A stretch of 64,000 nt of DNA. Origin: an uncultured Pseudomonadales bacterium (GTDB lineage: Bacteria > Pseudomonadota > Gammaproteobacteria > Pseudomonadales > Azotimanducaceae). Position numbers and translations under genes: made by a program. Positions within the stretch are counted from its first letter, which is position 1, and every line of letters begins with the position of its first letter. Shown here one piece after another: positions 7,706 to 21,975 of the stretch. The notes below the pieces were generated by a model. The model was not told the origin of the DNA and searched no databases. It saw only the letters and a list, made by a program, of their open reading frames with translations. The stretch is taken from NCBI GenBank assembly GCA_958296195.1, contig OY282455.1, positions 2,604,001 through 2,668,000 of the forward strand, written 5' to 3'.

Positions 7706-10312
7706 TCAAGCGCTTTTTTCCAGTCCCCGGCGCGTGTAGTGAAAACGCCTATCCCCCACGGACAGAATCAGTTCGCCTTCGCCTTGCACCGTCGGCTCTG
7801 CTTCCCTTGCAAGCCCTTGCGACCAGTGGGCGGGCAGTGTGATTCGGGTGATCTTTTGGCCAAACGGCCCAATGGGGGCGGGATGAAGGGGCAAGACTGC
7901 GCCTTCCTCACCCAAGCGGGTCATGATGTTCTCATCGGATGATGGGAAGTTCAGTTCATCAAAAGACTCGTTGCGGTCCAGTACGTTGAGTTTAGCGATT
8001 AGGCCGCGCGCCGCCTCGGAGCCGCCGTATTGCTGTTGGTAGCGCCGCCAATTGCCGCCCTTCTCATTGATCAGATCCTCAATTAGAGCCGGATGGGTGG
8101 CGCCTTCAACCAGGTTCCGGTTCATGTCTGGTATTCGCCAAATGGCGTTTGCCTCAATCAGTCTCCGAGTCAACTCCAAGCTGGCTAAGTCTCGGTAGAT
8201 GCCGTTGAAGCCGTCCTGCCGATTCCATGCGCCTAGTCCGTTGAAGAATAATGGCGCAGCCAGACGGTCCAAGCCGCCTTCGGGCATCAGCACGGTCGCC
8301 CGAGCCTTCGTGAATCCGTTTGGCCGAGACAAGTCATGGCGGTGTAGGCGCCCAACTCTCTGCAGCAGCACATCCATAGGGCAAAGGTCCGTGATTAACA
8401 CGTCGGCGTCTATGTCTAGCGACTGCTCAAGCGTTTGAGTGCCAATCACGATGCAGCCAAGCGGCTCTTTTGGCCGCCCCTTCCCAAGAGCTTCCTCAAC
8501 AGCGCTGTCGAGGAGTGCGCGGTCCTCTACTGCGAACCGGCTGTGATGCAATGCCGGCCCATCCGCCGCTTGCATCAAAAGCGGCTCGCATCCAGCGTCC
8601 TTAACGGCTTGCCAAGTGTCCGTCGCAATGCGCACCGTGTTCCGGACCACTAGAACGTGCGCCCCTTGCTGAGCTGCCGCGACTGCATGGTTTGCTGTGG
8701 TGGTCGGGTCCATGCTGGGCAGCGACTGCAGATACACTTCCTTGGCGCGCCCTTGTTTTTCTGGTGTGTGCGGCGCGTTTTTCCCGTTCACCCAGATGGC
8801 GGGGTAGGGCGTTGCGCTGGCGGCAGCAGGGTCAGGCAGCGCACCGCCGGTCCACACGACACGGGCCTTTGCGCCGAGTGTCGCGGACATTAGCATGGCG
8901 TACCCCCCACCAGCCAAGTGCGCGTCCGTGAGTTTTTTCAGCACTTCGGTCATGTAGGCATCTGATGCGTGAACTTCGTCAATCACCAGTAGGCTGCGAC
9001 TCAGTGCGCTGCCCCGCAAGTGGCAGTGCTTGACTTGCAGTCCGGCCAGCATCGCTTGGTCAACGGTGCCGACCGCCACGGATGAAGCAAGAAAGCGCGT
9101 TGCGTGCTCGGCCGCCCATCGGTGCGGCGATGCGCTCTCATCGTCCCATCGCACCTTCCACTCGGGCAGGCGCTGCCCCTTGAAGTCGCCTGAACGCAGC
9201 AATCCCGGGACTGCCAAGACGGCTTCCGGCGCGTCGCTTCCGAATGCGTGGCGCATGGCTTGGTTGACGCGGCCATGCAGTTGCTTGGCTGCCGCCCGCG
9301 TTGGTAGGGCGAAATAGAGGCCCGATACCCGGCCCGCCGCAAAGAGTTGGGCGAAGCGCCACAAAGCGGCTTCAGTCTTGCCGGAACCGGTTTCGGCTTC
9401 GAGTATCACAAGCCGCGCATCCGCATCAACGCTGCCCAAGACAGACTGGGTTGGATTGGGTTGCCATCCAGCCGTCAGCGTTCCGAAGCTCGGGGCTGAC
9501 CGATCGGCTCTTTGGCCGGGGTCTAGCCCAATCGTGACCAACGCTTGTGTGGCCGCATTGTGGGCCGCAGAGTCGTAGTGGGCGTCGAAAGGCGCTTGAT
9601 AGGGGAAGAACCTCACGTCCGAGCCGACCCAGTCGGCCAGCGAGATGAACCCGGCGACCATGTGGTGGAAAGGCGGTTCGGTTGGCAAGGCACCGTTGTC
9701 CTGCTGAAAAGCCTTGGCGAACCATTGGCGCAGGGCATCGTTGATGGTTGCGGCTTCCGTCCGCCAGTCGTAGTGGTGGCAGGATGGCCAATCTCGTTCC
9801 GTTGGATCGAGCGGGTGTGAGATGGGGCGGCCATGATGGGCGAAGGCGGCTACTAGGATGGATGAGGCGGCGTCTCCCCATTCCCTGATCTGCGTCACCA
9901 GCGCATGCAAGGGGTGTTTCGCATCTTTCCAAGCCAATTGCAATAACGCTGAACCCTCCTGCAAATGCCCGCGAAGTGGTCCGCGCCACAGACCCGACGG
10001 CCATCCCTTGGCCTGAAAGCCTGGATGCAGCTTGCCGATGTCGTGTAGAAATGTCAGCACTGACAGCCGCTGGCAATCCATTTCGGACAGCGGTCTTTTG
10101 GCCGCCGTCTCCAAACGGCTGCGAATGACCGGCAGTTCGACCAGCCGCGCAAACACGGCAGCCACATCCATGCAGTGATGGGCAAGCGGATGAAAAGTGG
10201 CGCTTTTCTGATCGGTCTTGCCCCATGCGCCACGCATCATTCGCGCCAGTGCAAAATCGTCCTTCGCCAATTCGCTGGCGACGCCATCATCTTTGGCAAA
10301 GATCACCCCCAT
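7706..10312 (-). CDS. cas3: Cas3 HD nuclease-helicase
   Basis: Cas3 is the target-degrading nuclease-helicase. The N-terminal HD domain shows HPLAHHCMD (residues 41-49) and FLHDIGK (88-94, catalytic His90-Asp91). The superfamily 2 helicase follows, with Walker A EAETGSGKT (304-313), a DEVH box at 445-448 and the SAT motif at 476-478. A C-terminal helicase lobe is present (QSLDIDADVLITD, QRVGRLHRH). Length is 868 residues, normal for type I-E. No strong ribosome site precedes the ATG at 10312, and MM at codons 25-26 is an alternative. It lies 37 bp downstream of the acetoacetyl-CoA synthetase gene on the same strand. Confidence 0.97.
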   Translation of the reverse strand: MGVIFAKDDGVASELAKDDFALARMMRGAWGKTDQKSATFHPLAHHCMDVAAVFARLVELPVIRSRLETAAKRPLSEMDCQRLSVLTFLHDIGKLHPGFQAKGWPSGLWRGPLRGHLQEGSALLQLAWKDAKHPLHALVTQIREWGDAASSILVAAFAHHGRPISHPLDPTERDWPSCHHYDWRTEAATINDALRQWFAKAFQQDNGALPTEPPFHHMVAGFISLADWVGSDVRFFPYQAPFDAHYDSAAHNAATQALVTIGLDPGQRADRSAPSFGTLTAGWQPNPTQSVLGSVDADARLVILEAETGSGKTEAALWRFAQLFAAGRVSGLYFALPTRAAAKQLHGRVNQAMRHAFGSDAPEAVLAVPGLLRSGDFKGQRLPEWKVRWDDESASPHRWAAEHATRFLASSVAVGTVDQAMLAGLQVKHCHLRGSALSRSLLVIDEVHASDAYMTEVLKKLTDAHLAGGGYAMLMSATLGAKARVVWTGGALPDPAAASATPYPAIWVNGKNAPHTPEKQGRAKEVYLQSLPSMDPTTTANHAVAAAQQGAHVLVVRNTVRIATDTWQAVKDAGCEPLLMQAADGPALHHSRFAVEDRALLDSAVEEALGKGRPKEPLGCIVIGTQTLEQSLDIDADVLITDLCPMDVLLQRVGRLHRHDLSRPNGFTKARATVLMPEGGLDRLAAPLFFNGLGAWNRQDGFNGIYRDLASLELTRRLIEANAIWRIPDMNRNLVEGATHPALIEDLINEKGGNWRRYQQQYGGSEAARGLIAKLNVLDRNESFDELNFPSSDENIMTRLGEEGAVLPLHPAPIGPFGQKITRITLPAHWSQGLAREAEPTVQGEGELILSVGDRRFHYTRRGLEKSA

Positions 10313-10349
10313 CGGCTGCTGGAAGTGGCCGCACGAGGGTCTGGTGGGT

Positions 10350-12275
<1,926 letters not shown>

Positions 12276-12330
12276 TGCCGCTTCACCCCTCATGAACCGA
12301 TCCCAAAATCAGCATTGCATCGGCCCTCGG

Positions 12331-13101
12331 TCACAGGGAGGCGCAGGCATGGCCCCCATCGACCACCAATATGGTGCCGGTCATGTAGGCGGAGGCGTCC
12401 GACGCCAGCAGCAGCAGGGGGCCGTCCAGATCCGCAAACTCCCCGTAGCGGCGCATGGGAATGCCCTTGACGAAGTCCGCCGAACGTTCGCTCTCCAGCA
12501 GCAGGCGGCTGACGTCCGTGAGGACATAGCCGGGTGCCAAGGCGTTGACGCGGATGCTGTGCTTGGCCGCCTCCAAGGCCATCACCTCGGTCATGCGGCT
12601 GAGCGCCCCCTTGGAGACGGCGTAGGGAAACTGGCCCTTGATGGTGCGCCGGTCGGTGATGGACGAGATGTTGATGACGTTGCCGCCACCCCAGCCGTTG
12701 GTCCGAACCCGTTCGGTGTAGAACTTGGCGGCCAGCCAAGCGCCCTTTAAGTTGGTGTTGAGCACGAAGTCCCAATCCGCTTCGTCGATCATCTCGTAGG
12801 TCTTGGCCCCGGCTTCGACCCCGGCGTTGTTGATGAGCACGTCGATGGGGCCGAATTCCGCCAGCGCCGCGTCCAAAAAACTCTGTATGCTCGCGGCGTT
12901 GGTGACATCCAAAGCCGCGCCCAAGGCGGCGCCTCCGGCAGTGCGGATTTCCGCGACGCGGGCTTCAATTCGGTCCATGCGGCGGGCCCCCAACGCCACC
13001 TTCGCCCCGGCCTTGGCGAGCACCCCGGCGAAGTGGCGGCCGAAGCCGGAGGATGCGCCGGTGATGGCGACATGCTTGTTGGTAAGGTCAAAGAGGTTCA
13101 T
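12331..13101 (-). CDS. short-chain dehydrogenase/reductase (SDR)
   Basis: This is a classical SDR of 256 residues. It has the NAD(P)-binding motif TGASSGFG at residues 14-21, LINNAG, the Ser of NISSITD and the catalytic YAVSKGA. The tail ending ILVVDGGHA is typical of the 3-oxoacyl-ACP reductase/glucose dehydrogenase-like group. The ORF extends 20 codons upstream, but the ATG at 13101 (MNLFDLTNKHVAITG) fits the family. The substrate cannot be read from sequence. The neighbouring acetoacetyl-CoA synthetase on the same strand suggests a role in short acyl or keto-acid metabolism. Confidence 0.85.
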   Translation of the reverse strand: MNLFDLTNKHVAITGASSGFGRHFAGVLAKAGAKVALGARRMDRIEARVAEIRTAGGAALGAALDVTNAASIQSFLDAALAEFGPIDVLINNAGVEAGAKTYEMIDEADWDFVLNTNLKGAWLAAKFYTERVRTNGWGGGNVINISSITDRRTIKGQFPYAVSKGALSRMTEVMALEAAKHSIRVNALAPGYVLTDVSRLLLESERSADFVKGIPMRRYGEFADLDGPLLLLASDASAYMTGTILVVDGGHACASL

Positions 13102-13224
13102 GCGGCGGCCCATGCAGTCGGGGCCATAAGAATGCCCGCAGTGCCGTTCTTGGCGCAACATGCAGGTTTGGATTTAGGCGTCTCTTTGCGCAACGATGGC
13201 GCATTTGGCGCCTGTGGACAAGCT

Positions 13225-15501
13225 CTAGTAGGTCATCGTCAGGCTGATGCCCGCCATGCGTGGCCGGTTGTGGATTAGGGACTGCATGCCCAGGAAATCG
13301 AACCCCTCGATGATGTAGCGCTTATCGCTCAGGTTCTTGACGAAGACGGCCGCTTGGTAGCGCTCGTTCCCGCTGCTCCAAGCCGCCCGGAGGTTCCAGA
13401 TAAGGTAGTCGCCGCCCACTTCGTGGGGCTTGTTGGCGGGGCTCAAGAAGTACTCGTCCGAGTAGTTGAAATCGACTTGCAGGGTGCCTTCGCCGCCCAG
13501 CATTGGCTGAAGCAGGCGGAAGACGCCGTTCGCGGACAGCTCCGGGGAAAGCACCAGTTCGGAGCCGGACACGTCGATTACCGCCCCGTCCAGCCCAATT
13601 GAGGTAAAATTGAATGTCTCGGTGCGCAGATAGCCTAGCCCCAATTGCATTTCAAAATAGGCGGTGGGCGTGGCGGCCAACTCCGCCTCGAACCCCCACA
13701 CCTCGGCGCTGCCGGCATTGGCGAGGCGGGTGACGACGTTGCTCCCGCCGGGCAGCAGATTTGGCGTAAACGCCTGAAAGTCCTGGTAGTCGCCGTAGAA
13801 GGCGGTGAAGTTGCAGCGCAGCCGGCCGCCCAGCCGGGTGGTTTTGAGGCCGGCCTCGTACAGGGTGACCGTTTCGCTGTCGTAAGGCGCCAGCTCCTCC
13901 GGTGCGCCGAGGAAGCCGCCGGTGTTGAAGCCGCCGCTCTTGAAGCCCGTGGCGATGTTGAGAAACAGCAGGGTGTCGTCGCCCGCCTGCCAATTCAAGC
14001 CGAAGTCCCAGGACAGATCGTCCGATTCCAAGTCGTCCTTGCGCATGAACGGCGGGAAGGCCGGCATGTCTGGGGGCGAATTCCAGTTGAACTCTACGCC
14101 GGGGTCCACTTGGTTGCTGGCGCCCGTCCGCTCGCCGGTGAAGCGCAGGCCGGCTTGGGCGGCCAGCCGGCGGGTGATCCGGCGCTCCCAATGGGCGAAC
14201 AGGGCGAAGGCCTGGGTGTCTTGATCGTAGGCGTTGTGGAAGGATGTGAACTGCGGCGGGCCGACGCTGTGCAAGCCCTCCTTGTGGTCGCTGTAGTAGT
14301 AGAAGCCGAGCAGCCAGTGCGTCGAATCGCTGTTGTGGTGCAGGCGCACTTCCTGGGTCACTTGGTCGGCGTCGATCGACAGGGTGCTGGCGTTGGGTAG
14401 GTCGATGCCGGCGAAGCTGGCCTCCGTGTGCGTCTTTTCCACTTTCTCGAAGGCGGTGATGGACAGCAGTTGCCAAGGGCCGCGCTCCCAAGTCAGCTTG
14501 GCCGAGGTTCCAAAGGTGCGGTTGTGCAGATCGACGTCAAAATTCGGGTCCAGCGTCACCCGGTCGGGATTGCTGTTGGCGTCCCGGAAGCCGAACGCAT
14601 CGAAGCACTGACGCGCCTGGATGGCGTCGAGCTCGCAGTCATCGCCATTGGCCGTCAGCAGACCCCGGTGCTTGTAAACCGTAGGGGTGTTGCTGGCGTT
14701 GGCGCCGTGCAGGTTAAGGCGCAGGTCGGCTGCGGCGCTAAGGTCGATGTCCAGTTGCAGGCGGTAGGCTTCGACGTTGGCGGCCGCCGACCGGCCGCCC
14801 CGAATTTGATCCACTTGGTAGCCGTGGTTTTCGTCGTGCAGGAAGGAAACCCGGCCGCGCACTCGGTCCGACAGCGGACCGCCGGCGGCGCCCTCAAACT
14901 TGATCCGCTCATAGCTGCCGAACATGGCTTCGCCGTAGGCCGCAAACTCCGCGCTGGGCTTGCGGGTCATGAAGTGGACGAGGCCGGCGGTGTTGTTGCG
15001 TCCGTAGAGGGTGCCTTGCGGGCCGCGCAGCACCTCCACCCGTTCGATGTCAAACAGCAGGGAGGTTTGGCCGGGCAGGGCGCCCAGAAGAACCTCATCC
15101 ACATACATGGCCACCGGGCCTTCGGCGGTGTCCGCGAAGGAGTTGATGCCGACGCCGCGAATCGACAGGCCCGGCTTGGCGCCTTCTCCCGCCGGGGCGG
15201 TGTAGTTGAAGTTGGGGGTTTGGGCGGTGACGGCGGTGACGTTGTCCATCCCCAGCGCCTTGAATTGGGCACCTGTGATGGCCGTCACCGAAGCGCTCAC
15301 GTCCTGAAGGTTCTGCTCCCGCTTCTGCGCAACGACCACCACTTCCTCAATGATTGCGGAAGCCTGGACCGCAGTGCTCAGCAGCAGCCCAATGCACAGC
15401 CCGGTGAGCGCTTGACCAGCCGGTTGGGGATGACAGCCTGCTGGAGCAGCCCAAGCGGGCCGGGCGGGATCAATCGCTTGTGGCGAAGGCGCAGTCCTCA
15501 T
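13225..15501 (-). CDS. TonB-dependent outer-membrane receptor
   Basis: This is a 758-residue receptor of the large gammaproteobacterial and sphingomonad type. A signal peptide (core LCIGLLLSTAVQASA) is followed by the plug domain: QKREQNLQDV, the LSIRGVGIN motif and the ERVEVLRGPQGTLYGRN segment. The C-terminal barrel ends in a short aromatic strand, ISLTMTY. The frame extends into the tRNA-Pro region, so the ATG at 15501 is the sensible start. The substrate is unknown. Receptors of this group take up diverse small hydrophobic or carbohydrate ligands, not only siderophores. Confidence 0.92.
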   Translation of the reverse strand: MRTAPSPQAIDPARPAWAAPAGCHPQPAGQALTGLCIGLLLSTAVQASAIIEEVVVVAQKREQNLQDVSASVTAITGAQFKALGMDNVTAVTAQTPNFNYTAPAGEGAKPGLSIRGVGINSFADTAEGPVAMYVDEVLLGALPGQTSLLFDIERVEVLRGPQGTLYGRNNTAGLVHFMTRKPSAEFAAYGEAMFGSYERIKFEGAAGGPLSDRVRGRVSFLHDENHGYQVDQIRGGRSAAANVEAYRLQLDIDLSAAADLRLNLHGANASNTPTVYKHRGLLTANGDDCELDAIQARQCFDAFGFRDANSNPDRVTLDPNFDVDLHNRTFGTSAKLTWERGPWQLLSITAFEKVEKTHTEASFAGIDLPNASTLSIDADQVTQEVRLHHNSDSTHWLLGFYYYSDHKEGLHSVGPPQFTSFHNAYDQDTQAFALFAHWERRITRRLAAQAGLRFTGERTGASNQVDPGVEFNWNSPPDMPAFPPFMRKDDLESDDLSWDFGLNWQAGDDTLLFLNIATGFKSGGFNTGGFLGAPEELAPYDSETVTLYEAGLKTTRLGGRLRCNFTAFYGDYQDFQAFTPNLLPGGSNVVTRLANAGSAEVWGFEAELAATPTAYFEMQLGLGYLRTETFNFTSIGLDGAVIDVSGSELVLSPELSANGVFRLLQPMLGGEGTLQVDFNYSDEYFLSPANKPHEVGGDYLIWNLRAAWSSGNERYQAAVFVKNLSDKRYIIEGFDFLGMQSLIHNRPRMAGISLTMTY

Positions 15502-15506
15502 ACAAT
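15478..15506 (+). promoter_or_regulatory. likely sigma70 promoter of tRNA-Pro
   Basis: TTGTGG at 15478-15483 and TACAAT at 15501-15506 are separated by 17 bp, with the tRNA starting 18 bp after the -10 box. It overlaps the start codon of the divergent TonB-receptor gene, so the two genes probably compete for this region. Confidence 0.45.
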
Positions 15507-15524
15507 GCCGCCGGCAGGCGAGTT

Positions 15525-15601
15525 CGGAGTGTAGCTCAGCTTGGTAGAGCACTACGTTCGGGACGTAGGGGCCGGAGGTTCAAATCCTCTCACTCCGACC
15601 A
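15525..15601 (+). tRNA. tRNA-Pro, anticodon CGG
   Basis: The 77-nt cloverleaf has acceptor stem CGGAGTG/CACTCCG and an encoded CCA end. The D-arm is GCTCAGCTTGGTAGAGC. The anticodon arm CTACG-TTCGGGA-CGTAG gives anticodon CGG, and the T-arm contains GGTTCAAATCC. It closely matches bacterial proline tRNA(CGG). It sits between divergent and convergent protein genes, with no other RNA beside it. Confidence 0.98.
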
Positions 15602-15632
15602 ACCCCCGCTTATGAATTCCCTTCCATGCCGA

Positions 15633-16676
15633 TCACCCCAGCCGGGTCTGGGCGTATTCGGCCAAGCGCTTAAGGGCGTCCCGATGCGGGTTGGCCGGCA
15701 GCGCCTTCAGGCAGGCCACCGCCTGCTTGCTGCGCCTTAGGGCGGCGGCTCGGGTGTAGTCAAGTGCGCCGCAGGCGCGCACCACCTCGAGCACTTCGTC
15801 CAGGTTGGCTGCGGAGCGGGTTAGGAGGCTTTCCCGCACGGTCTCCGCCTGGGCTGGGGCGCCTTGGGCCAAGGTGAAGATCAGCGGCAAGGTCAGCTTG
15901 CCTTCAACTAGGTCGTCGCCGACGTTCTTGCCCATTAACTCCGAATCGCCGGCGTAGTCCAGCCAGTCGTCCACAAGTTGGTAGGCAAGGCCGAACTCCA
16001 AGCCGAACCCCCTTAGCGCCTTCACTTGGTCGTTGCCGCCGCCGGCCAGTACCGCCCCGCTGTGGGCGGCGGCTTGGAAAAGCAGGGCGGTCTTGCAGCG
16101 TATCACCTCCATGTAGCGGGCTTCGTCTATGTTCAGTTTGCCGATGTCGGAAAACTGCATGACTTCGCCCTGGGCGATCAGGTTGGTGGCGTCGGCCAAG
16201 ATCGTCAAAACGTCGTTGTCGCCGAGCTTGGTCATGAGTTGGAAGGAGCGGGAGTACAGAAAGTCCCCAACCAACACCGAGGGTGCGTTGCCCCAAAGGG
16301 AGTTTGCAGTGATGCGCCCGCGCCGCAATTCCGAGCGGTCCACCACGTCGTCGTGCAACAGGGTGGCGGTGTGCAGAAACTCGATGATCGCCGCTAGGGT
16401 GACATGGTGGCCGCCTTGGTAGTTGCAGCAGCGGGCCGCGAACAGCACCAGCGCCGGCCGCAAGCGCTTGCCGCCGGACTCGACGATGTAGCGCCCGATC
16501 TCCTCGATCAGCGCCACCGGAGACTGCAACTGTTCGGTGATCAACCTGTTGACTGCGGCGAAGTCCCTGTCGATCAGCTGGAGGATGGCTTTCAAGGGAT
16601 CGGCCGGCGCCTTGGCCGGCGGTGCGGTGGGCCTTGGTTGGAAAGCGGCGGCCAAGGGGTTCAGCGGCATCTGCAT
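15633..16676 (-). CDS. ispB: octaprenyl (polyprenyl) diphosphate synthase
   Basis: This trans-prenyltransferase makes the side chain of ubiquinone or menaquinone. Both aspartate-rich motifs are intact: LLHDDVVD (Asp109, Asp110, Asp113) and YQLVDDWLD (Asp236, Asp237, Asp240). GGKRLRP binds the diphosphate. The 347-residue length is slightly long because of a Pro/Ala-rich N-terminal extension of about 25 residues. Its position divergent to rplU-rpmA-obgE is the classic gammaproteobacterial arrangement, which supports the IspB assignment over other polyprenyl synthases. Confidence 0.95.
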   Translation of the reverse strand: MQMPLNPLAAAFQPRPTAPPAKAPADPLKAILQLIDRDFAAVNRLITEQLQSPVALIEEIGRYIVESGGKRLRPALVLFAARCCNYQGGHHVTLAAIIEFLHTATLLHDDVVDRSELRRGRITANSLWGNAPSVLVGDFLYSRSFQLMTKLGDNDVLTILADATNLIAQGEVMQFSDIGKLNIDEARYMEVIRCKTALLFQAAAHSGAVLAGGGNDQVKALRGFGLEFGLAYQLVDDWLDYAGDSELMGKNVGDDLVEGKLTLPLIFTLAQGAPAQAETVRESLLTRSAANLDEVLEVVRACGALDYTRAAALRRSKQAVACLKALPANPHRDALKRLAEYAQTRLG

Positions 16677-16793
16677 CCCCGCGGCGGGTGTCGTTGTAAT
16701 CTCATGTTTTCGCCTCTAGAATACGCCGCCTTTCACGGGTCGGCGCAAAGTGACCTATTCTAACCATGTGCTCTGCGTTAACGGAGTAGAAGA
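16677..16793. promoter_or_regulatory. divergent ispB / rplU promoter region
   Basis: The 117-bp intergenic region serves both directions. A TATTCT -10-like box lies on the plus strand at 16756-16761, 32 bp before the rplU start. The same hexamer lies on the minus strand at 16718-16723, 41 bp before the ispB start. No clear -35 elements are visible. The assignment is by position and -10 likeness only. Confidence 0.35.
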
Positions 16794-17108
16794 ATGTTTG
16801 CGGTTTTTGTGAGCGGCGGCAAGCAACACCGGGTTGCGGAGGGCGAAACGCTCCGGCTGGAGCGTCTGAACGCCGTGCCGGGTGATGAGGTGGTGTTCGA
16901 GCAGGTGCTGCTGGTCGGCGACGACGGGAATTTCCGCGTCGGCCAACCCTTGGTGGAGGGCGGGCGCGTCAGGGCTTTGGTGGTCAATCACGGCCGGGGC
17001 AAGAAGATCCGGGTCATCAAATTCAAGCGCCGCAAGGGCTACATGCGCCGCCAAGGGCATCGCCAGTGGTTCACCGAAGTGAAGGTCACGGGCATTGAGG
17101 CGGCCTAG
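16794..17108 (+). CDS. rplU: 50S ribosomal protein L21
   Basis: L21 binds 23S rRNA in the large subunit. The 104-residue sequence begins [18 protein letters not shown] and carries [20 protein letters not shown], the conserved rRNA-binding region. The ATG follows GGAGTAGAAGA, a usable ribosome site. It is first in the rplU-rpmA-obgE-proB operon. Confidence 0.98.
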   Translation: MFAVFVSGGKQHRVAEGETLRLERLNAVPGDEVVFEQVLLVGDDGNFRVGQPLVEGGRVRALVVNHGRGKKIRVIKFKRRKGYMRRQGHRQWFTEVKVTGIEAA

Positions 17109-17149
17109 GCCCGGCGGCTTGCGGGCGGAAACATAGCGGAGGCGGGTTC

Positions 17150-19921
<2,772 letters not shown>

Positions 19922-19925
19922 CCTA

Positions 19926-19949
19926 GGCCCGTGGATGGGCCGGCGTTTT
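19926..19949 (+). terminator. weak hairpin after proB
   Basis: GGCCC-GTGGAT-GGGCC forms a 5-bp stem at 19926-19941, followed by GGCG and four T. It is a possible but weak intrinsic terminator for the rplU-proB operon. Confidence 0.3.
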
Positions 19950-20052
19950 GGTCGTGGGCCAAGTTGCAGCGGCCTCGTCCTTGGGTGGGGATGCGCCGCC
20001 CGCTGCCGGGCCGATGCCTGAGCCTGTAGGCAGCCTTGGGGGCTGCCGCCCT

Positions 20053-20328
20053 TTAGGGGCCCTTAGCCGGCAAGGCCTTGATGCCGGCGCTCAGGCGGGA
20101 CTTATGCCGTGCGGCCTTGTTTTTGTGCATGATGCCCTTGGCCGCAGTGCGGTCAATGATGGGTATGGCCTCCGCCAACGCGGCGCCGGCTTGCTCCGCA
20201 TCGCCATTGGCGATGGCGGCCTGCACCTTCTTGATGTAGGTGCGGGCCTTGGACTTTTGGCCGGCGTTGCGTTGCCGATGGCGTTCCGCTTGGCGGGCGC
20301 GTTTCTGTGATTGGGGGCTGTTGGCCAA
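20053..20328 (-). CDS. rpsT: 30S ribosomal protein S20
   Basis: This is a 91-residue, strongly basic, all-helical 16S rRNA-binding protein. It begins [20 protein letters not shown] and has the conserved core [21 protein letters not shown]-like segment (here [20 protein letters not shown]). It is divergent from murJ, as in many gammaproteobacteria. A ribosome site, AGGCTCCTTTGG-like on the minus strand, lies just before the ATG. Confidence 0.97.
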   Translation of the reverse strand: MANSPQSQKRARQAERHRQRNAGQKSKARTYIKKVQAAIANGDAEQAGAALAEAIPIIDRTAAKGIMHKNKAARHKSRLSAGIKALPAKGP

Positions 20329-20385
20329 AGGAGCCTCTCAAGCGCTGAAGTTGGAGGGTGGGCACTATGCCGCCGATGAGGGTTC

Positions 20386-21960
20386 ATGTCAACCGATAGC
20401 AGCGCCTCCGTTGCGGCACAGGGCGCGGTCGTCAGCGGCATGACGTTGCTGTCGCGGCTGTCCGGCTTCGCCCGGGACTTGCTGCTGTCGCACTTCTTGG
20501 GCGCCACGGGCGCCGCCGACGCCTTTCTGGTGGCCTTCCGCATCCCCAATTTCTTTCGCCGCCTGTTTGCCGAAGGCGCCTTCAACCAGGCCTTCGTGCC
20601 CATTCTGGCCCGTTACAGGAAGCTCGGCCCAGCGCAGCTCAAGGGCTTCATCGCCGTGGTCGGCGGCGACCTCGCCATCGTGCTGACCTTGTTCGTGGCC
20701 CTTGGCGTCCTTTTTTCCGGCGCCTTGGCGACGCTCTTTGCGCCGGGGTTCTGGCAGCAGCCGGCCAAGTTGGAGCTGACTGCTGATTTGGTCCGCGTGA
20801 CTTTCCCGTACTTGGGCTTCATATCGCTGGCGGCCTTCGTTGGCGCCATTCTCAATACCCACGGCCGTTACGCTGCGCCCGCCTTCACGCCGGTGCTGCT
20901 CAACGCCAGCCTGATGCTGGCCATGACTTTCGCGGTCGCCACTGGCGGCGACATGACCTTCGCCTTGGCTTGGGGGGTGTTCGCCGCCGGTGTTGTGCAG
21001 TTGCTGTTTCAGGTGCCGATGCTTGGCCGGCTTGGGCTGTTGACTTGGCCGCGGGCGAGCCTCAAGCACCCCGGCGCTCGGGAGGTTGGCCGACTGCTTG
21101 CGCCGGCGGTCTTGGCGTCCTCAGCGGGGCAATTGAACGCTTTGATCGACGCCGTTCTGGCATCGACGCTCATGACCGGCAGCATCGCTTGGCTGTACTA
21201 CGCAGACCGCCTGCTGGAACTGCCCATTGGCCTGGTGGCGGTGGCGCTGGGCACCGTGCTGCTGCCCAATCTGTCGAGGCTGGCTGGGGCGGGCGAAGGA
21301 CGGGCGGAGCGGGCGCAGGCCGATGGCGCGGCGTTCGCGGCGGCCATGGACTGGGGGTTGCGCATGGGTGTGCTGTTGGCGCTCCCGGCCGCAGTGGCCT
21401 TGGCGGTCTTGGCCTTGCCGCTGGTGGCGACCATCTTCCTCCACGGCGAGATGACGGCGGTGGATGCATCCATGACCTCCCTGGCGTTGCGCGCCCTTGC
21501 TTGCGGCACCTTGCCGTTGGTTTTGATCAAGGTGCTGGCCCCGGCCTTCTTTGCGCACAAGGACACGCGCACGCCGCTGCGCTTCGCGCTGCTCGCCATC
21601 GGCGTCAACTTGGTGCTTAACCTGTCCATGTTCTGGTGGTTCGGGCATGTCGGGCTGGCGTTGGCGACAGCCATCGCCGGCTGGGTGCATTTCTGGCTGT
21701 TGTGGCGTGGGGTGGCCGCCGCCGGCTACTACCAAGCGACGCGCCGGCTGGCCCAAACCACGGCGCGAGCGGTGTTGGCCGCCGCCTTGATGGGCGCCGT
21801 GTTGGCGGCACTGGCGCCGAGCGGCGCTTATTGGCTGGCGTCGTCGTCCTGGCAGCGCGTTGCTTGGCTGGCCGGCTTGGTTGTGGTCGGCGGTTTGATC
21901 TACTTGGCGGCCTTGCGGCTGGCCGGCTGGCGCCCGGCGGAAATTGGGCACCGCGTTTGA
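20386..21960 (+). CDS. murJ: lipid II flippase MurJ
   Basis: MurJ is a MOP-superfamily flippase that moves lipid II across the inner membrane. The 524-residue protein has about 14 hydrophobic segments. Conserved features include SGFARDLLLSHFLGATGAAD near the N-terminus, RIPNFFRRLFAEGAFNQAFVP, and LLELPIGLVAVALGTVLLP. The gene begins MSTDSSASVAAQGAVVSGMT and lies divergent to rpsT and 15 bp before ribF. This is the usual gammaproteobacterial order, except that ileS is absent downstream. Confidence 0.96.
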   Translation: MSTDSSASVAAQGAVVSGMTLLSRLSGFARDLLLSHFLGATGAADAFLVAFRIPNFFRRLFAEGAFNQAFVPILARYRKLGPAQLKGFIAVVGGDLAIVLTLFVALGVLFSGALATLFAPGFWQQPAKLELTADLVRVTFPYLGFISLAAFVGAILNTHGRYAAPAFTPVLLNASLMLAMTFAVATGGDMTFALAWGVFAAGVVQLLFQVPMLGRLGLLTWPRASLKHPGAREVGRLLAPAVLASSAGQLNALIDAVLASTLMTGSIAWLYYADRLLELPIGLVAVALGTVLLPNLSRLAGAGEGRAERAQADGAAFAAAMDWGLRMGVLLALPAAVALAVLALPLVATIFLHGEMTAVDASMTSLALRALACGTLPLVLIKVLAPAFFAHKDTRTPLRFALLAIGVNLVLNLSMFWWFGHVGLALATAIAGWVHFWLLWRGVAAAGYYQATRRLAQTTARAVLAAALMGAVLAALAPSGAYWLASSSWQRVAWLAGLVVVGGLIYLAALRLAGWRPAEIGHRV

Positions 21961-21975
21961 CCTTATAATCAGGCG

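Noticed and set aside
13652-14491. 279-residue minus-strand ORF overlapping the TonB receptor
   Set aside because: Shadow frame; the receptor frame has the conserved plug and barrel motifs throughout.
15502-15552. Upstream start of the TonB receptor at 15552
   Set aside because: It would run through the tRNA-Pro gene; the ATG at 15501 fits better.
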